This document shows positions 25,501-35,039 of a stretch of DNA of 64,000 nt, piece after piece. Within the stretch, counting starts at the first letter, position 1; each line of letters starts with the position of its first letter. Both the position numbers and the translations under genes were made by a program. The stretch lies in assembly GCF_013342145.1 (NCBI RefSeq), contig NZ_JABUQZ010000001.1:4030001-4094000 (forward strand), read 5' to 3'. Under the pieces are notes generated by a model that had not been told where the DNA came from, ran no database searches, and was given only the letters and a program-made list of their open reading frames with translations. Source of the DNA: Haloterrigena gelatinilytica. Its GTDB lineage: Archaea > Halobacteriota > Halobacteria > Halobacteriales > Natrialbaceae.

Positions 25501-25691
25501 CGGCCGCCGACGGGAGCCGGCCGACCGACGGCCGGCACTCGAGGCGCTCGTTCGTCCGTTTACGCGTCTTTTGCTCCCCTGCGCTCGGGTACCAACGCCG
25601 TCGTACCGAGGGTCACCCCCGCGTTCGTCACCGCTTCGTCGGCTCCGACTCGTGGCTGCGCTTTTGATTTCCGGTCGATTCGGCGGAATCG

Positions 25692-25696
25692 TTAAG
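25692..25696 (+). promoter_or_regulatory. TATA-like box
   Basis: ttaag lies 24-28 bp before the ATG at 25720, supporting that start over the TTG at 25711. Confidence 0.45.
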
Positions 25697-25719
25697 TAGC
25701 ACCACGACATTTGGTAACG

Positions 25720-25947
25720 ATGAACATGGCTTCCGGCGAACTTCTCCAACGACAGCTCCGACTCGAGCGCGCCGACTCCGTCTCGACGGGCGCGACCGTC
25801 CGCCACGTCGACCAGCTCGACACCGACACGCTGGAGGCGTTCTACGAAAGTCTCGAGGCGAATCGCCCGCTAGCGGAATCGGACGTCGATCTCGAGGCCG
25901 GCGATATCATCGTCTTCACCGAGTACTATCGGGTCGTCTGCGCCTAG
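25720..25947 (+). CDS. Small conserved acidic protein, 75 residues
   Basis: A soluble 75-residue protein ending VDLEAGDIIVFTEYYRVVCA, with an N-terminal helix (ELLQRQLRLERADSV). It has the base composition and codon bias of its neighbours, and a promoter box at the right distance. ATGs at 25720 and 25726 are both possible. No known domain recognised. Confidence 0.6.
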   Translation: MNMASGELLQRQLRLERADSVSTGATVRHVDQLDTDTLEAFYESLEANRPLAESDVDLEAGDIIVFTEYYRVVCA

Positions 25948-26033
25948 GCCGCTCGCCGCCGCTTTGGTTCGTCGGCTCCCGCTCCGTCGAAAGTATCGAA
26001 GTCGTTTTCCCGCGTGCGCGCCTTCGGTGACCT

Positions 26034-26444
26034 ATGAACGGCGACAGCGACATGACCCTGGCGTTCGAGCTCGAGGCGCTGAAAGAGCTCGCCTCGCCCG
26101 AGAGCGTCTTCGAAGACGCCAGAGGCTGGACGGAGTACATCGGCGTCGTCTCCGAGAAACCCACGTACGTCGTGACGAACTTCACCCGGAAGAACCGCAT
26201 CCGCCAGGACTTCTTCTCCGGACCGCGGGGCAAAGCCGAGAGCCTCGAGGGCGTCAAAGACCAGTTCGACACCGACCGGTACGTCTTCATCGGTTCGACC
26301 GAGGAGGACGAACAGCTCGCCGACGATGTCGACTGGGAGTACTTAGACGTCGAGGACGCCGCCGAGGCGGCCGACTGGATCATCGCCGCGAACACCGAGA
26401 CGGGCGACGACGACGCCGAACCGGTCCGCGACGACTGGCCCTGA
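26034..26444 (+). CDS. Conserved haloarchaeal protein (DUF7124-like)
   Basis: A 136-residue soluble protein. The central block GWTEYIGVVSEKPTYVVTNF and TRKNRIRQDFFSGPRGK is, from memory, strongly conserved among haloarchaea, followed by ERYVFIGSTEEDE-like sequence and a helical acidic end. The family number is my recollection and needs a domain search. The basic DNA- or RNA-contact-like patch (RKNRIRQ) stands out in an otherwise acidic protein. A T-rich box lies about 29 bp before the ATG. Function unknown. Confidence 0.7.
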   Translation: MNGDSDMTLAFELEALKELASPESVFEDARGWTEYIGVVSEKPTYVVTNFTRKNRIRQDFFSGPRGKAESLEGVKDQFDTDRYVFIGSTEEDEQLADDVDWEYLDVEDAAEAADWIIAANTETGDDDAEPVRDDWP

Positions 26445-26554
26445 GGATTCGGTCCGATCGCGGCGTCTCGCTTCGTTCACTCGTTCTACTCACGCGGGTC
26501 GGACCGTGCTGCCGATGGCCCGTGACTTATGTGCAGCCTCGCCAATGGGCCGGT

Positions 26555-27439
26555 ATGGAAACACGTGACTTGGGCTCGACCGGCCACGAAAGCACGGTCG
26601 CGACCTTCGGTGCGATCGCGCTCAACTGGCTCGAGCAGGAGGGCGCGAACCAGATGGTCGAACTCGTCCTCGACCGCGGCGTCAACCACGTCGACGTCGC
26701 GCCGACCTACGGCGACGCCGAACGCAAGCTCGGTCCCAAACTCCGCCAGCACCGCGAGGAGATCTACCTCGGCTGCAAGACCCAGGAACGGGATTACGAC
26801 GGCGCGCGCCGCAAACTCGAGCGCTCGCTCGATCGGCTCGGCGTCGATCACATCGACCTCTATCAGGTCCACGGCCTCGAGTACGAGGCGGAACTCGAGG
26901 AGATCACGGGCGACGACGGCGCGCTCGCGGCGTTTCGCGACGCCAAGGAGGAGGGTCTGATCGGTGATATCGGCCTCACGAGCCACGGGAACCCCCAACT
27001 CATCCTCGACGCGATGGATCGGATCGACGACCTCGCGACGGTGATGTTCCCCCTGAATCCGGTCGTCGCCGCGAAGGGCGACGACGACCACGATTACGAG
27101 GCCGTCCTCGAGCGCGCGGAGGAGGAAGGAATCGGCACGCTCGGGATCAAGGCCTTCGCGAAGGGATCGTGGCCCTCGACCGAGGAGTTGCCCGAAGCTG
27201 ATCGGCCGTACGCCAACTGGTACGAGCCGGTGGATACGCCCGACGAGATCCGCGAACGGTTCGACTTCGCCGCGTCGCAAGGGCTCTCGACCGTCGTCAC
27301 GCCCGGCGATCCGAAGCTCGTCGCGATGGTGCTCGACGCCGCCACCCGGTACGACGGGATGGCCGAGAGCGAACAGCGTTCGCTCGTCGAGGAAGCGCGC
27401 CACGACGACAGCCCGGTCCCCGAACAGCTCCACCACTGA
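26555..27439 (+). CDS. Aldo/keto reductase
   Basis: A 294-residue NAD(P)H-dependent carbonyl reductase with a TIM barrel. The catalytic tetrad is visible: Asp and Tyr in VDVAPTYGDAERKLG, Lys in YLGCKTQ and His in LYQVHGLE. Loops GDIGLTSHG and GIKAFAKGSW follow family order. Short C-terminal extension; substrate unknown. The ATG at 26555 has a TATA-like stretch (cttatg) about 28 bp upstream. It is followed 43 bp later by the methyltransferase gene on the same strand. Confidence 0.9.
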   Translation: METRDLGSTGHESTVATFGAIALNWLEQEGANQMVELVLDRGVNHVDVAPTYGDAERKLGPKLRQHREEIYLGCKTQERDYDGARRKLERSLDRLGVDHIDLYQVHGLEYEAELEEITGDDGALAAFRDAKEEGLIGDIGLTSHGNPQLILDAMDRIDDLATVMFPLNPVVAAKGDDDHDYEAVLERAEEEGIGTLGIKAFAKGSWPSTEELPEADRPYANWYEPVDTPDEIRERFDFAASQGLSTVVTPGDPKLVAMVLDAATRYDGMAESEQRSLVEEARHDDSPVPEQLHH

Positions 27440-27482
27440 ATCCCTGAACCGCCCGCGACGGCGAGCCGACCCGCGAGACCAC

Positions 27483-28241
27483 ATGGACGTCCCACGCACC
27501 GTCACGACCGCCCTCGAGGATCGCCCGATCGAGGGCGCGGTCTGTCTGGAAGCCGGCGCCGGCGTCGGCAACGCGACGGCGGGGCTGCTCGCGAGCGGCG
27601 CGGCGCGCGTCTACGCCGTGACCGACGACCGAACGCACGCGGAGACCGCGCTCGAACGGGTCCGATCGCCCACCGACGACGATGACACCGACGATCCGAG
27701 ACGAGCGCGCGGCCGACTCGCCGTCCTCGAGGCCGACCTGCGGGCGATCCCCCTTCCCGACGACGCCGTCGAGGTCATCACCGCACACGGGCTGTTCAAC
27801 GTTGTTCCACCCGCCGACCTCGACGCGATCGCCCGCGAGCTGACTCGCGTCGCCGCGCCGGGCTGTCATCTCCTCGTCGACGACTACGAGCCGCCGCCCG
27901 ACGACGCCGCCGTTCGCGACCTCTTCGCCCTCGAGAACGCGGCCGCACAGCTCGCCGACGGGGAGCCGATGCTGACCTTCTACCCGGCGGACGCGCTCGG
28001 TCGGCTGTTCACCGGCTACGGATGGACCGTCGATCGGCACCGAACGCTGTTGGACCCCGTCCCGTGGACCGAAAGCCACCTCGAGGCCCACGCCGAGGTG
28101 GTCCGCTCGAGGGTCGACGCGCTCCCCGCGGAGTCGGAACTGAGGGCCGCGTTGCTCGGACGGGCCGATACCCTCGTCGAAGCGATCGGCTCGGAGTCGG
28201 CCGGCGAGATGTACGGCCTCGCCCTGCGCCGGCCCGAGTGA
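27483..28241 (+). CDS. Class I SAM-dependent methyltransferase
   Basis: A 252-residue cytosolic protein. Motif I is CLEAGAGVGNATAGLLASGA, motif II carries an acidic strand end (VYAVTDD), the motif III/IV region reads VEVITAHGLFNVVPPAD, and the later strand is CHLLVDDYEPP. These bind S-adenosylmethionine. The C-terminal half has no substrate signature that I recognise. It may be co-transcribed with the aldo/keto reductase and the DUF5815 gene downstream. Confidence 0.85.
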   Translation: MDVPRTVTTALEDRPIEGAVCLEAGAGVGNATAGLLASGAARVYAVTDDRTHAETALERVRSPTDDDDTDDPRRARGRLAVLEADLRAIPLPDDAVEVITAHGLFNVVPPADLDAIARELTRVAAPGCHLLVDDYEPPPDDAAVRDLFALENAAAQLADGEPMLTFYPADALGRLFTGYGWTVDRHRTLLDPVPWTESHLEAHAEVVRSRVDALPAESELRAALLGRADTLVEAIGSESAGEMYGLALRRPE

Positions 28242-28332
28242 GCGCCGTCGGCGCGCCTCGAGCGACGACTGCGGCCGTCGGCACACGTCTCGAGTCGTCG
28301 CCCTTTTGGCTCGTCCCCCCCAACGAGGGGCA

Positions 28333-28869
28333 ATGGCAGAGCCCCGCGTCCCGGGATCCGGCGGCGACCGGCACCTCGAGCTTCCCTGCGGCAACTCGAT
28401 CGACCCCCACGAGATCGATCTGGGGATGCGCGAGTACTCCTGTCCCTGCGGCGCGTCCCACGCCGTCGTCACGGACGTCCACCCGCCCTCGCGGTTCTTC
28501 CCCGAATCGCTCGTCGCCGTCCTGCGGGAGACGATCGAGCCGGCCGACGAGTTCGAGGAGTTCGGCACGCCCCACCTGCTGGGCGTCGTCATGGAGGAGT
28601 TCCCCGAGAAGGTCCGCACCTACGACGCCAGCGACGACGGCGCCGTCGGCTACGCGATGCTGTGGGTGACCGACTTCGACTCCCGGCGGCTCCACGAGAT
28701 CGTCGTCGAACTGGTGGTCGAACTGATGGAACACGCGGTCAGCCACGCCGCCGACGACGCCGCAATCTCCGAGTTCGAGACCCAGATGCTCGAGTTCGAC
28801 GTCGAGGAGTTCGTCGACCAGTACCGCCGCCAGCGCGAGTTCGAGAGCGAACACGACCGCGCGCTGTAA
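28333..28869 (+). CDS. DUF5815 family protein
   Basis: A 178-residue soluble protein matching the haloarchaeal family DUF5815 from memory: ELPCGNSIDPHEIDLGMREY, a CPCG motif, HPPSRFFPE, then WVTDFDSRRLHEIVVELV. Four cysteine/histidine ligands near the N-terminus (PCG, CPCG, H) could form a small metal site. No enzyme activity is known. A cccttttgg box lies about 29 bp upstream of the ATG. Confidence 0.8.
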   Translation: MAEPRVPGSGGDRHLELPCGNSIDPHEIDLGMREYSCPCGASHAVVTDVHPPSRFFPESLVAVLRETIEPADEFEEFGTPHLLGVVMEEFPEKVRTYDASDDGAVGYAMLWVTDFDSRRLHEIVVELVVELMEHAVSHAADDAAISEFETQMLEFDVEEFVDQYRRQREFESEHDRAL

Positions 28870-28924
28870 CGGCTCCGGGCCCGTTTTCTGGCGAGCCGCG
28901 TCCGATGGCGGCCCGCACGATCCG

Positions 28925-31267
28925 TCACGACGGGATCGAGACGGCCAACCGCAACCCGCCCGCGTCGCTTTCTTCGACCGCGACCGACCAGCCGTGGGCC
29001 TCGACGACCTCGGCGACGATCGCCAGCCCGAAGCCGGTTCCCTCGGTGTCCGTACTGTAACCCCACTCGAGGACGCGGTCGCGTTCGCCGGGCGGGATTC
29101 CGGGCCCGTCGTCGGCGATCGCGAACCCCTCGAGGGTCGGCTCGACCGTGACGGTCACGGTCTCCCCGTCGCGTTCGCCGCGGTTCGTCGTCTCTTCGTC
29201 GAGGTCCTCCTGGGTCCCCTGGAAGCCGAGGGTCGCGGAGCCGTGTTCGACGGCGTCCTCCTGAGCGTGTGAAGGAGGGCTCGTCGAACCGTGTTCGACG
29301 GCGTCCTCGGGAGCATCAGCGACCGAGGACTCGGAAGACGCGGTGTGTCTTCCGTCGTCCTGACGAGCGTGCGAGTCAGGGCTCGTGGAGCCGTGCTCCA
29401 CAGCGTCCTCCTGAGCGTGCGAAGGAGGGCTCGTCGAACCGTGTTCGACGGCGTTACGAAACACGTTCTCGAAGAGGACCCGAAGCCGCTCCTCGTCGCC
29501 GTCGACCGTCGGCAGCGATCCGTCGCACACCACCTCGAGGTCGCCCTCGACCGTCCGCTCGGCGCGCTCGACGACGGCGGCGAGGTCGACCGGCTCGGTC
29601 TCGGTCAACCGCCGGCCGCTCCGGGCTAAGGTCAGGACGTTCTCGACGAGTTCGTCCATTCGGGTGAGGGCCCACTCGAGTTCGTCGACGTGACGATCGG
29701 TCTCGTCGTCGCCGTCGATCCGGCCCGCGAGGAGTTCGAGGTGGCCCGTCGCGAGCGTCAGCGGATTTCGGAGGTCGTGTGAAACCGTACTGGCGAAGGC
29801 CTCGAGCCGTTCGTTCTGGCGCTCGAGTTCGCGGCCGTGCTCCGCGAGTTCGCCCTCGCGCTCGGCGCGGTCGAGGGCGGCTTCGGCGTTGGCCGCGAGG
29901 ATCCGCGCCAGCGTCAGCGCTTCCGGATCGAAGTCGTTGGTCTCGAGCGAACTCACGATGAAGACCCCGTGATCGCCGAGCGGAACGTGGGCCTCGCTGC
30001 GGATCGGCGTCTCGGGGTTGCGAACGTTCGGCGCCTGCCGGACGTCGCCGTGGACGATCGCCTCGCCGGCCTCGTAGGCGTCCCAGGCGATCCCGCCGCC
30101 GGGTTCGATGTTCGACGGGATCCCGTCGAACAGCTCGAGCACGCGGTCGCTCATCGCGACGGGAACGAGCCCGCCCCGATCCGCGCCGTCCGATGCCGCC
30201 GGATCCGTCGGATCCGCCGTCCCGTCCGCTGCCGCTGGTTCGTCGGCCGATCCGTCTCCGGGGGAGTCGGCCGTCGATCGCGTCAGCACGTCCGGTTCGT
30301 ACAGGTGAACGGAGTTGAGATCGAAATCGAGCGCGTCGGCGGCAATCTCGGTCACGACGCGGGCGATCTCGTCGGTCTCCGTCGCCGCCATCAGCCGGCG
30401 CGTTCCGTCGTGTAGCTTCCGGATCCGCCGTTCGCGCTCCTTACGGTCCGAAACGTCGCGGACCACGCCGACGCTTCCCGCCAACGCGCCGTCGTCCTCG
30501 ATCAGCGGCGCGACGTTGGCTTCGGCGTCGCAAATCGCTCCGTCGGTGAACTCGACGGTGACGTCGGTGGTCTCCCACGCCCGATCGCCGGCCGTCCGAA
30601 GCTCGTCGAGCGTCGAGCGGATGCGGCCGGCGTCTCCGTCGGCGACGAAGTCGTCCACCGGCCGTCCGAGGAGTTCGTCGCGCGTCGTCTCGAGGACGTC
30701 GGCCATGGCCTCGTTGGCCATCTCGATGCGGCCGTCCGCGTCGAGGACGTACATGGAGTCCCCGACCGTCTCCACGAGCGTTCGGTACCGCTCGAGGTCC
30801 TGCTCGTGCTCGCGGTCTCGGTTCGGGTCCCGCGGCGCCGCCCGCTGGTCCGTCCGAGCGCGGCCCGCTCGGTTCGCGTCCGGTCCGCCCACGGTTTGCA
30901 ACTGCTCGCGGAGTCGCTCGACCGAATCCGTCCGTCCCTTCGGAACGTAGCCCGAGAATCCGGCCGTGATCGCCTCGCTGGCGAGCGTCTCGCTTCCGTC
31001 GGCGGTGTAGAGGAGAAACGGGGCGGTCGCGAGGCCGTCGGCTCGCAGCGAATCGTACAGCGCGAGCGCGTCCGTCTCTGGACCGTCGAGGCGGTATTCG
31101 GTGACGACGCAGGCGTACGCGCTCGACCCGTCCGCGAGCGCGTCGCGGAGGGCGGCCGCGGTCGCCACCGCCTCGAGTTCGATCGCGGCGTCGGCCGCGA
31201 GGTCGCGCGACAGCCGTCGCCGAGCCGTCTCGTCGGGATCGACGTACAGCACGGCTTTCGACGGCAT
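28925..31267 (-). CDS. Hybrid sensor histidine kinase: receiver-like, PAS, GAF, HisKA, HATPase
   Basis: A 780-residue cytosolic kinase. Order: receiver-like domain (about 1-120), PAS (about 155-280), GAF (about 300-470), HisKA with phosphorylatable His about 497 (TVSHDLRNPLTL), and HATPase with DDGPGIPPGERDRV and GTGFGLAI. The receiver lacks the usual phospho-Asp: the position reads VVTEYRLDG, with Glu. Inside the HATPase N-box (NVFRNAVEHG), copies of a DAVEHGSTSPPSHAQE-like peptide add about 70 residues. It has no membrane segment, so it senses internal signals. The ATG at 31267 begins MPSKAVLYVDPDE; one at 31294 is an alternative. Confidence 0.92.
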   Translation of the reverse strand: MPSKAVLYVDPDETARRRLSRDLAADAAIELEAVATAAALRDALADGSSAYACVVTEYRLDGPETDALALYDSLRADGLATAPFLLYTADGSETLASEAITAGFSGYVPKGRTDSVERLREQLQTVGGPDANRAGRARTDQRAAPRDPNRDREHEQDLERYRTLVETVGDSMYVLDADGRIEMANEAMADVLETTRDELLGRPVDDFVADGDAGRIRSTLDELRTAGDRAWETTDVTVEFTDGAICDAEANVAPLIEDDGALAGSVGVVRDVSDRKERERRIRKLHDGTRRLMAATETDEIARVVTEIAADALDFDLNSVHLYEPDVLTRSTADSPGDGSADEPAAADGTADPTDPAASDGADRGGLVPVAMSDRVLELFDGIPSNIEPGGGIAWDAYEAGEAIVHGDVRQAPNVRNPETPIRSEAHVPLGDHGVFIVSSLETNDFDPEALTLARILAANAEAALDRAEREGELAEHGRELERQNERLEAFASTVSHDLRNPLTLATGHLELLAGRIDGDDETDRHVDELEWALTRMDELVENVLTLARSGRRLTETEPVDLAAVVERAERTVEGDLEVVCDGSLPTVDGDEERLRVLFENVFRNAVEHGSTSPPSHAQEDAVEHGSTSPDSHARQDDGRHTASSESSVADAPEDAVEHGSTSPPSHAQEDAVEHGSATLGFQGTQEDLDEETTNRGERDGETVTVTVEPTLEGFAIADDGPGIPPGERDRVLEWGYSTDTEGTGFGLAIVAEVVEAHGWSVAVEESDAGGLRLAVSIPS
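29241..29453 (-). repeat. In-frame minisatellite inside the kinase ATP-binding domain
   Basis: 48-bp units begin at 29241, 29289, 29391 and 29439 (last one partial and native). Units 1 and 3 agree at about 44 of 48 bases by eye. A degenerate unit lies inside 29358-29390. Each encodes a copy of the N-box peptide AVEHGS plus a Ser/Pro/His linker. Confidence 0.85.
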
Positions 31268-31603
31268 CGAACGTGTGCGTCCGGCGTCGACCATCTCGTT
31301 GCGTCCGAACAGTAACGCGGCCACGATAAGCGATTCGGCCGGCGCAAGCGGACTCGCCCGCTCGATCGCCGAACTGTCGACCTCGAGACGGAGGGCGCGG
31401 ACGGACGCCGATCCGTGAAACGGCAGGGCGGATCGCGCCGGAGATGAGATAAAATATGGGTAATTTCCGTCGAAACGGCACGACGGGTCGCGTCGTCGAC
31501 GACCCGTATCGAGGGTTGGGTTCGAATTTCGAAAAGCCGTTTCGAGATTCGTACTGTATCGTGGGGCTTATTACGATGTGCGAACTCCGGACGAACAAGA
31601 GAA

Positions 31604-34600
31604 ATGAGTACGGACCAGCCAAGCGAGGGCGAGACAGGGGACGGACGCACGATTCTGCTGATCGGGAGCGGCCCGATCCAGATCGGACAGGCAGCCGAAT
31701 TCGACTACTCCGGCGCGCAGGCCTGCCGGGCGCTGCAGGAGGAGGGCGCCCGCGTCGTGCTCGTCAACTCCAACCCCGCGACCATCATGACGGATCCGGA
31801 GATGGCAGACGAGGTCTACATCGAGCCGATCACGACCGAGGCCATCTCCGAGATCATCCGCAAGGAGCAGCCCGACGGCGTCATCGCCGGCCTGGGCGGC
31901 CAGACGGGCCTGAACGTCACGGCCGAACTGGCCGAGGAAGGCGTTCTCGAGGAGTACGACGTCGAGATCATGGGAACGCCGCTGGACACCATCTACGCCA
32001 CGGAGGACCGCGACCTCTTCCGCCAGCGCATGGAGAAGATCGGCCAGCCCGTTCCGCGGTCGACGACCATCTCGCTCGAGGAGGACGAGGAGGTCTCGGA
32101 GATGACCGAGGAGGGCTTGAAAGAGCGCGTCCAGGCCGCCGTCGACGAGGTCGGCGGACTGCCGGTCATCGCCCGTACGACGTACACGCTGGGCGGCTCC
32201 GGCTCGGGCGTCGTCCACGAGATGGACGAACTGCTGCGCCGCGTTCGCAAGGGCCTGCGCCTCTCGCGTAACAGCGAGGTGCTGATCACCGAGTCCATCG
32301 CGGGCTGGGTCGAGTACGAGTACGAGGTCATGCGCGACGCCGACGACTCCTGTATCATCATCTGCAACATGGAGAACATCGACCCGATGGGCATCCACAC
32401 CGGGGAGTCGACGGTCGTCACCCCCTCGCAGGTCGTCCCCGACGAGGGCCACCAGGAGATGCGCACCGCCGCGCTCGAGGTCATCCGCGAACTCGGCATT
32501 CAGGGCGGCTGTAACATCCAGTTCGCCTGGCGCGACGACGGCACCCCCGGCGGCGAGTACCGCGTCGTCGAGGTCAACCCGCGCGTCTCCCGCTCCTCCG
32601 CGCTGGCCTCGAAGGCGACGGGCTACCCGATCGCCCGCGTGACCGCGAAGGTCGCGCTCGGCAAGCGCCTCCACGAGATCGAAAACGAGATCACCGGCGA
32701 GACGACCGCCGCCTTCGAACCCGCGATCGACTACGTCGTCACCAAGGTCCCGCGCTGGCCCAAAGACAAGTTCGACGACGTCGACTTCGAACTGACGACG
32801 GCGATGAAGTCGACCGGCGAGGCGATGGCCATCGGCCGCAGCTTCGAGGAGTCGCTGCTCAAGGCGCTGCGCTCTTCCGAGTACGAACCCGACGTCGACT
32901 GGGACGAGGTCGGCGACGAGGAACTCGAGGAGCGGTATCTGGCTCGTCCGTCGCCGGACCGTCCCTACGCCATGTTCGAGGCGTTCGAACGCGGCTACAC
33001 GGTCGACGAGATCTGCGAGCTGACGGACATCTACGAGTGGTACACCGAGCGCTTCAAGCGCATCGCCGACGCCACGGTCGCCGCCCAAGAGGGCGACTTC
33101 ACCGAGGCCGCGATCGCCGGTCACACGAACGCGACGATCGCCGCCGCGGCGGGCGCCGACGTCGGCGCCGTCGAACAGGAAGTGCCGGGTCGCACCTACA
33201 AGCAGGTCGACACCTGCGCCGGCGAGTTCGAGGCCGAGACGCCGTACTACTACTCCGCGCGCAAGAACGAGTTCGAGTCGGGGCCGCTGAAGGGCGACGC
33301 CGCGGCCGGCGAACTCGAGGTCGACCGCGACATCGAGAGCGTGATCGTCGTCGGCGGCGGGCCGATCCGTATCGGGCAGGGCGTCGAGTTCGACTACTGT
33401 TCGGTCCACGCGGTCCAGGCGCTCCGTGACATGGGCATCGAGGCCCACGTCGTCAACAACAACCCCGAGACCGTCTCGACCGACTACGACACCTCCGACG
33501 GCCTCTTCTTCGAACCGATCACCGCCGAGGAGGTCGCCGACGTCGCCGAGGCGACCGGCGCCGACGGCGTGATGGTCCAGTTCGGCGGCCAGACCTCCGT
33601 CAACATCGGCGAACCGCTCGAGGACGAACTCGAGCGCCGCGGACTCGACTGCGAGGTCATGGGTACGAGCGTCGAAGCGATGGACTTAGCGGAGGACCGC
33701 GACCGCTTCAACGCGCTCATGGACGAACTGGGAATCGCCCAGCCCGAGGGCGGCGCCGCTCACAGCGAGGAGGAAGCGATGGAACTCGCCCACGAGATCG
33801 GCTACCCGGTCCTCGTGCGCCCCTCCTACGTGCTGGGCGGCCGCGCGATGGACGTCGTCTACGACGACGCGGAACTCGAGACCTACATCGAGGAGGCCGT
33901 CCGCGTCTCCCCGGACAAGCCGATTCTCGTGGACGACTTCCTCGCCGACGCCGTGGAACTGGACGTCGACGCCGTCGCCGACGGCGAGGACGTGCTCATC
34001 GGCGGCGTGATGGAACACGTCGAGGCCGCGGGGGTCCACTCCGGCGACTCGGCCTGTATGATCCCGCCGCGCTCGCTCGACGACGATACGCTCGAGCGCG
34101 TCCGCGAGGTCACCGAGGACATCGCGACCGCGCTCGACACCGTCGGGCTGCTCAACGTCCAGCTCGCGGTCCGCGACGGCGAGGTCTACGTCCTCGAGGC
34201 GAACCCGCGCTCCTCGCGTACCGTCCCCTTCATCTCGAAGGCCACGGGCGTCCCGATCGCCAAGATCGCCGCCAAGGTCATGGCCGGCAACACGCTCGAG
34301 GACCTCGCGATCGAGGAGCAGATCCCCGAGCAGACCTCGATCAAGGAGGTCGTCCTGCCGTTCGACCGCCTGCCGGGCTCGGACCCGCGTCTCGGCCCGG
34401 AGATGAAGTCCACCGGCGAGGTCATGGGCAGCGCCGACACCTTCGGCAAGGCCTACGACAAGGCCCAGGACGCGACGGGCAAGCCGATCCCCGAGTCGGG
34501 CACCGCGATCATCGACCTCTCGGCCGACAAGTTCCCGGATCCGGAGACCGAGGACGGCGAGGCACTGGTCGACGGCTTCACCCAGCACTTCGACCTCTGC

Positions 34601-34828
34601 GAGGAAGTCGACCTCGCACAGGCCGTCCGCGAGGGGAAGGTCGACCTCATCGTCTCCCGCGACCGCGACCTGCTCGAGGTCGCCGTCGAGGAGGAGATCA
34701 CCTACTTCTCGACGCCCGCCAGCGCCTCGGCCGCGCTCGAGGCGCTCGAGGCGAAGGACGAACCGATCGACGTGCAGGCGATCACCGACCGCCCGAAGCG
34801 CACGGCCGAGTGGGGCCGCTCGGACTGA
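31604..34828 (+). CDS. carB: Carbamoyl-phosphate synthase large subunit
   Basis: Makes carbamoyl phosphate for arginine and pyrimidines from bicarbonate, ATP and ammonia delivered by CarA. The 1074-residue protein has the two homologous halves. The carboxyphosphate domain has ILLIGSGPIQIGQAAEFDYS and ARTTYTLGGSGSG; the carbamoyl-phosphate domain has VIVVGGGPIRIGQGVEFDYC and RPSYVLGGRAMDVV. A C-terminal allosteric MGS-like domain follows. Length is normal. carA is not adjacent, so the small subunit is encoded elsewhere. The ATG at 31604 gives the usual short acidic N-terminal extension. Confidence 0.97.
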   Translation: MSTDQPSEGETGDGRTILLIGSGPIQIGQAAEFDYSGAQACRALQEEGARVVLVNSNPATIMTDPEMADEVYIEPITTEAISEIIRKEQPDGVIAGLGGQTGLNVTAELAEEGVLEEYDVEIMGTPLDTIYATEDRDLFRQRMEKIGQPVPRSTTISLEEDEEVSEMTEEGLKERVQAAVDEVGGLPVIARTTYTLGGSGSGVVHEMDELLRRVRKGLRLSRNSEVLITESIAGWVEYEYEVMRDADDSCIIICNMENIDPMGIHTGESTVVTPSQVVPDEGHQEMRTAALEVIRELGIQGGCNIQFAWRDDGTPGGEYRVVEVNPRVSRSSALASKATGYPIARVTAKVALGKRLHEIENEITGETTAAFEPAIDYVVTKVPRWPKDKFDDVDFELTTAMKSTGEAMAIGRSFEESLLKALRSSEYEPDVDWDEVGDEELEERYLARPSPDRPYAMFEAFERGYTVDEICELTDIYEWYTERFKRIADATVAAQEGDFTEAAIAGHTNATIAAAAGADVGAVEQEVPGRTYKQVDTCAGEFEAETPYYYSARKNEFESGPLKGDAAAGELEVDRDIESVIVVGGGPIRIGQGVEFDYCSVHAVQALRDMGIEAHVVNNNPETVSTDYDTSDGLFFEPITAEEVADVAEATGADGVMVQFGGQTSVNIGEPLEDELERRGLDCEVMGTSVEAMDLAEDRDRFNALMDELGIAQPEGGAAHSEEEAMELAHEIGYPVLVRPSYVLGGRAMDVVYDDAELETYIEEAVRVSPDKPILVDDFLADAVELDVDAVADGEDVLIGGVMEHVEAAGVHSGDSACMIPPRSLDDDTLERVREVTEDIATALDTVGLLNVQLAVRDGEVYVLEANPRSSRTVPFISKATGVPIAKIAAKVMAGNTLEDLAIEEQIPEQTSIKEVVLPFDRLPGSDPRLGPEMKSTGEVMGSADTFGKAYDKAQDATGKPIPESGTAIIDLSADKFPDPETEDGEALVDGFTQHFDLCEEVDLAQAVREGKVDLIVSRDRDLLEVAVEEEITYFSTPASASAALEALEAKDEPIDVQAITDRPKRTAEWGRSD

Positions 34829-35039
34829 CCAGGCCGTAACCAAGTCAATCTAAGCGCTGGTTGCCTGCAATTCACTTTCTTTATTTTGTTCGGGGATAGC
34901 GCTATTCGTCCACTGAAGACGGTACTCGTCCCCCACTACTTAATTAATTGTTGTATTATACCTAACCAATCTGTATATTGGGCCCGTGTCAACAATAGAT
35001 ATCATAGAAAAATCCATAATATAGGGTAGTCACTGTTAA
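34829..35039. other. Low-G+C intergenic stretch after carB
   Basis: T-rich runs at 34876-34889 probably end carB transcription. The following 150 bp is strongly AT-rich (ttaattaattgttg near 34940), unlike the rest of the window. No gene is seen. Confidence 0.5.
34876..34890 (+). terminator. T-rich terminator candidate of carB
   Basis: Three T-runs in 15 bases, about 50 bp after the carB stop codon. Confidence 0.45.
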
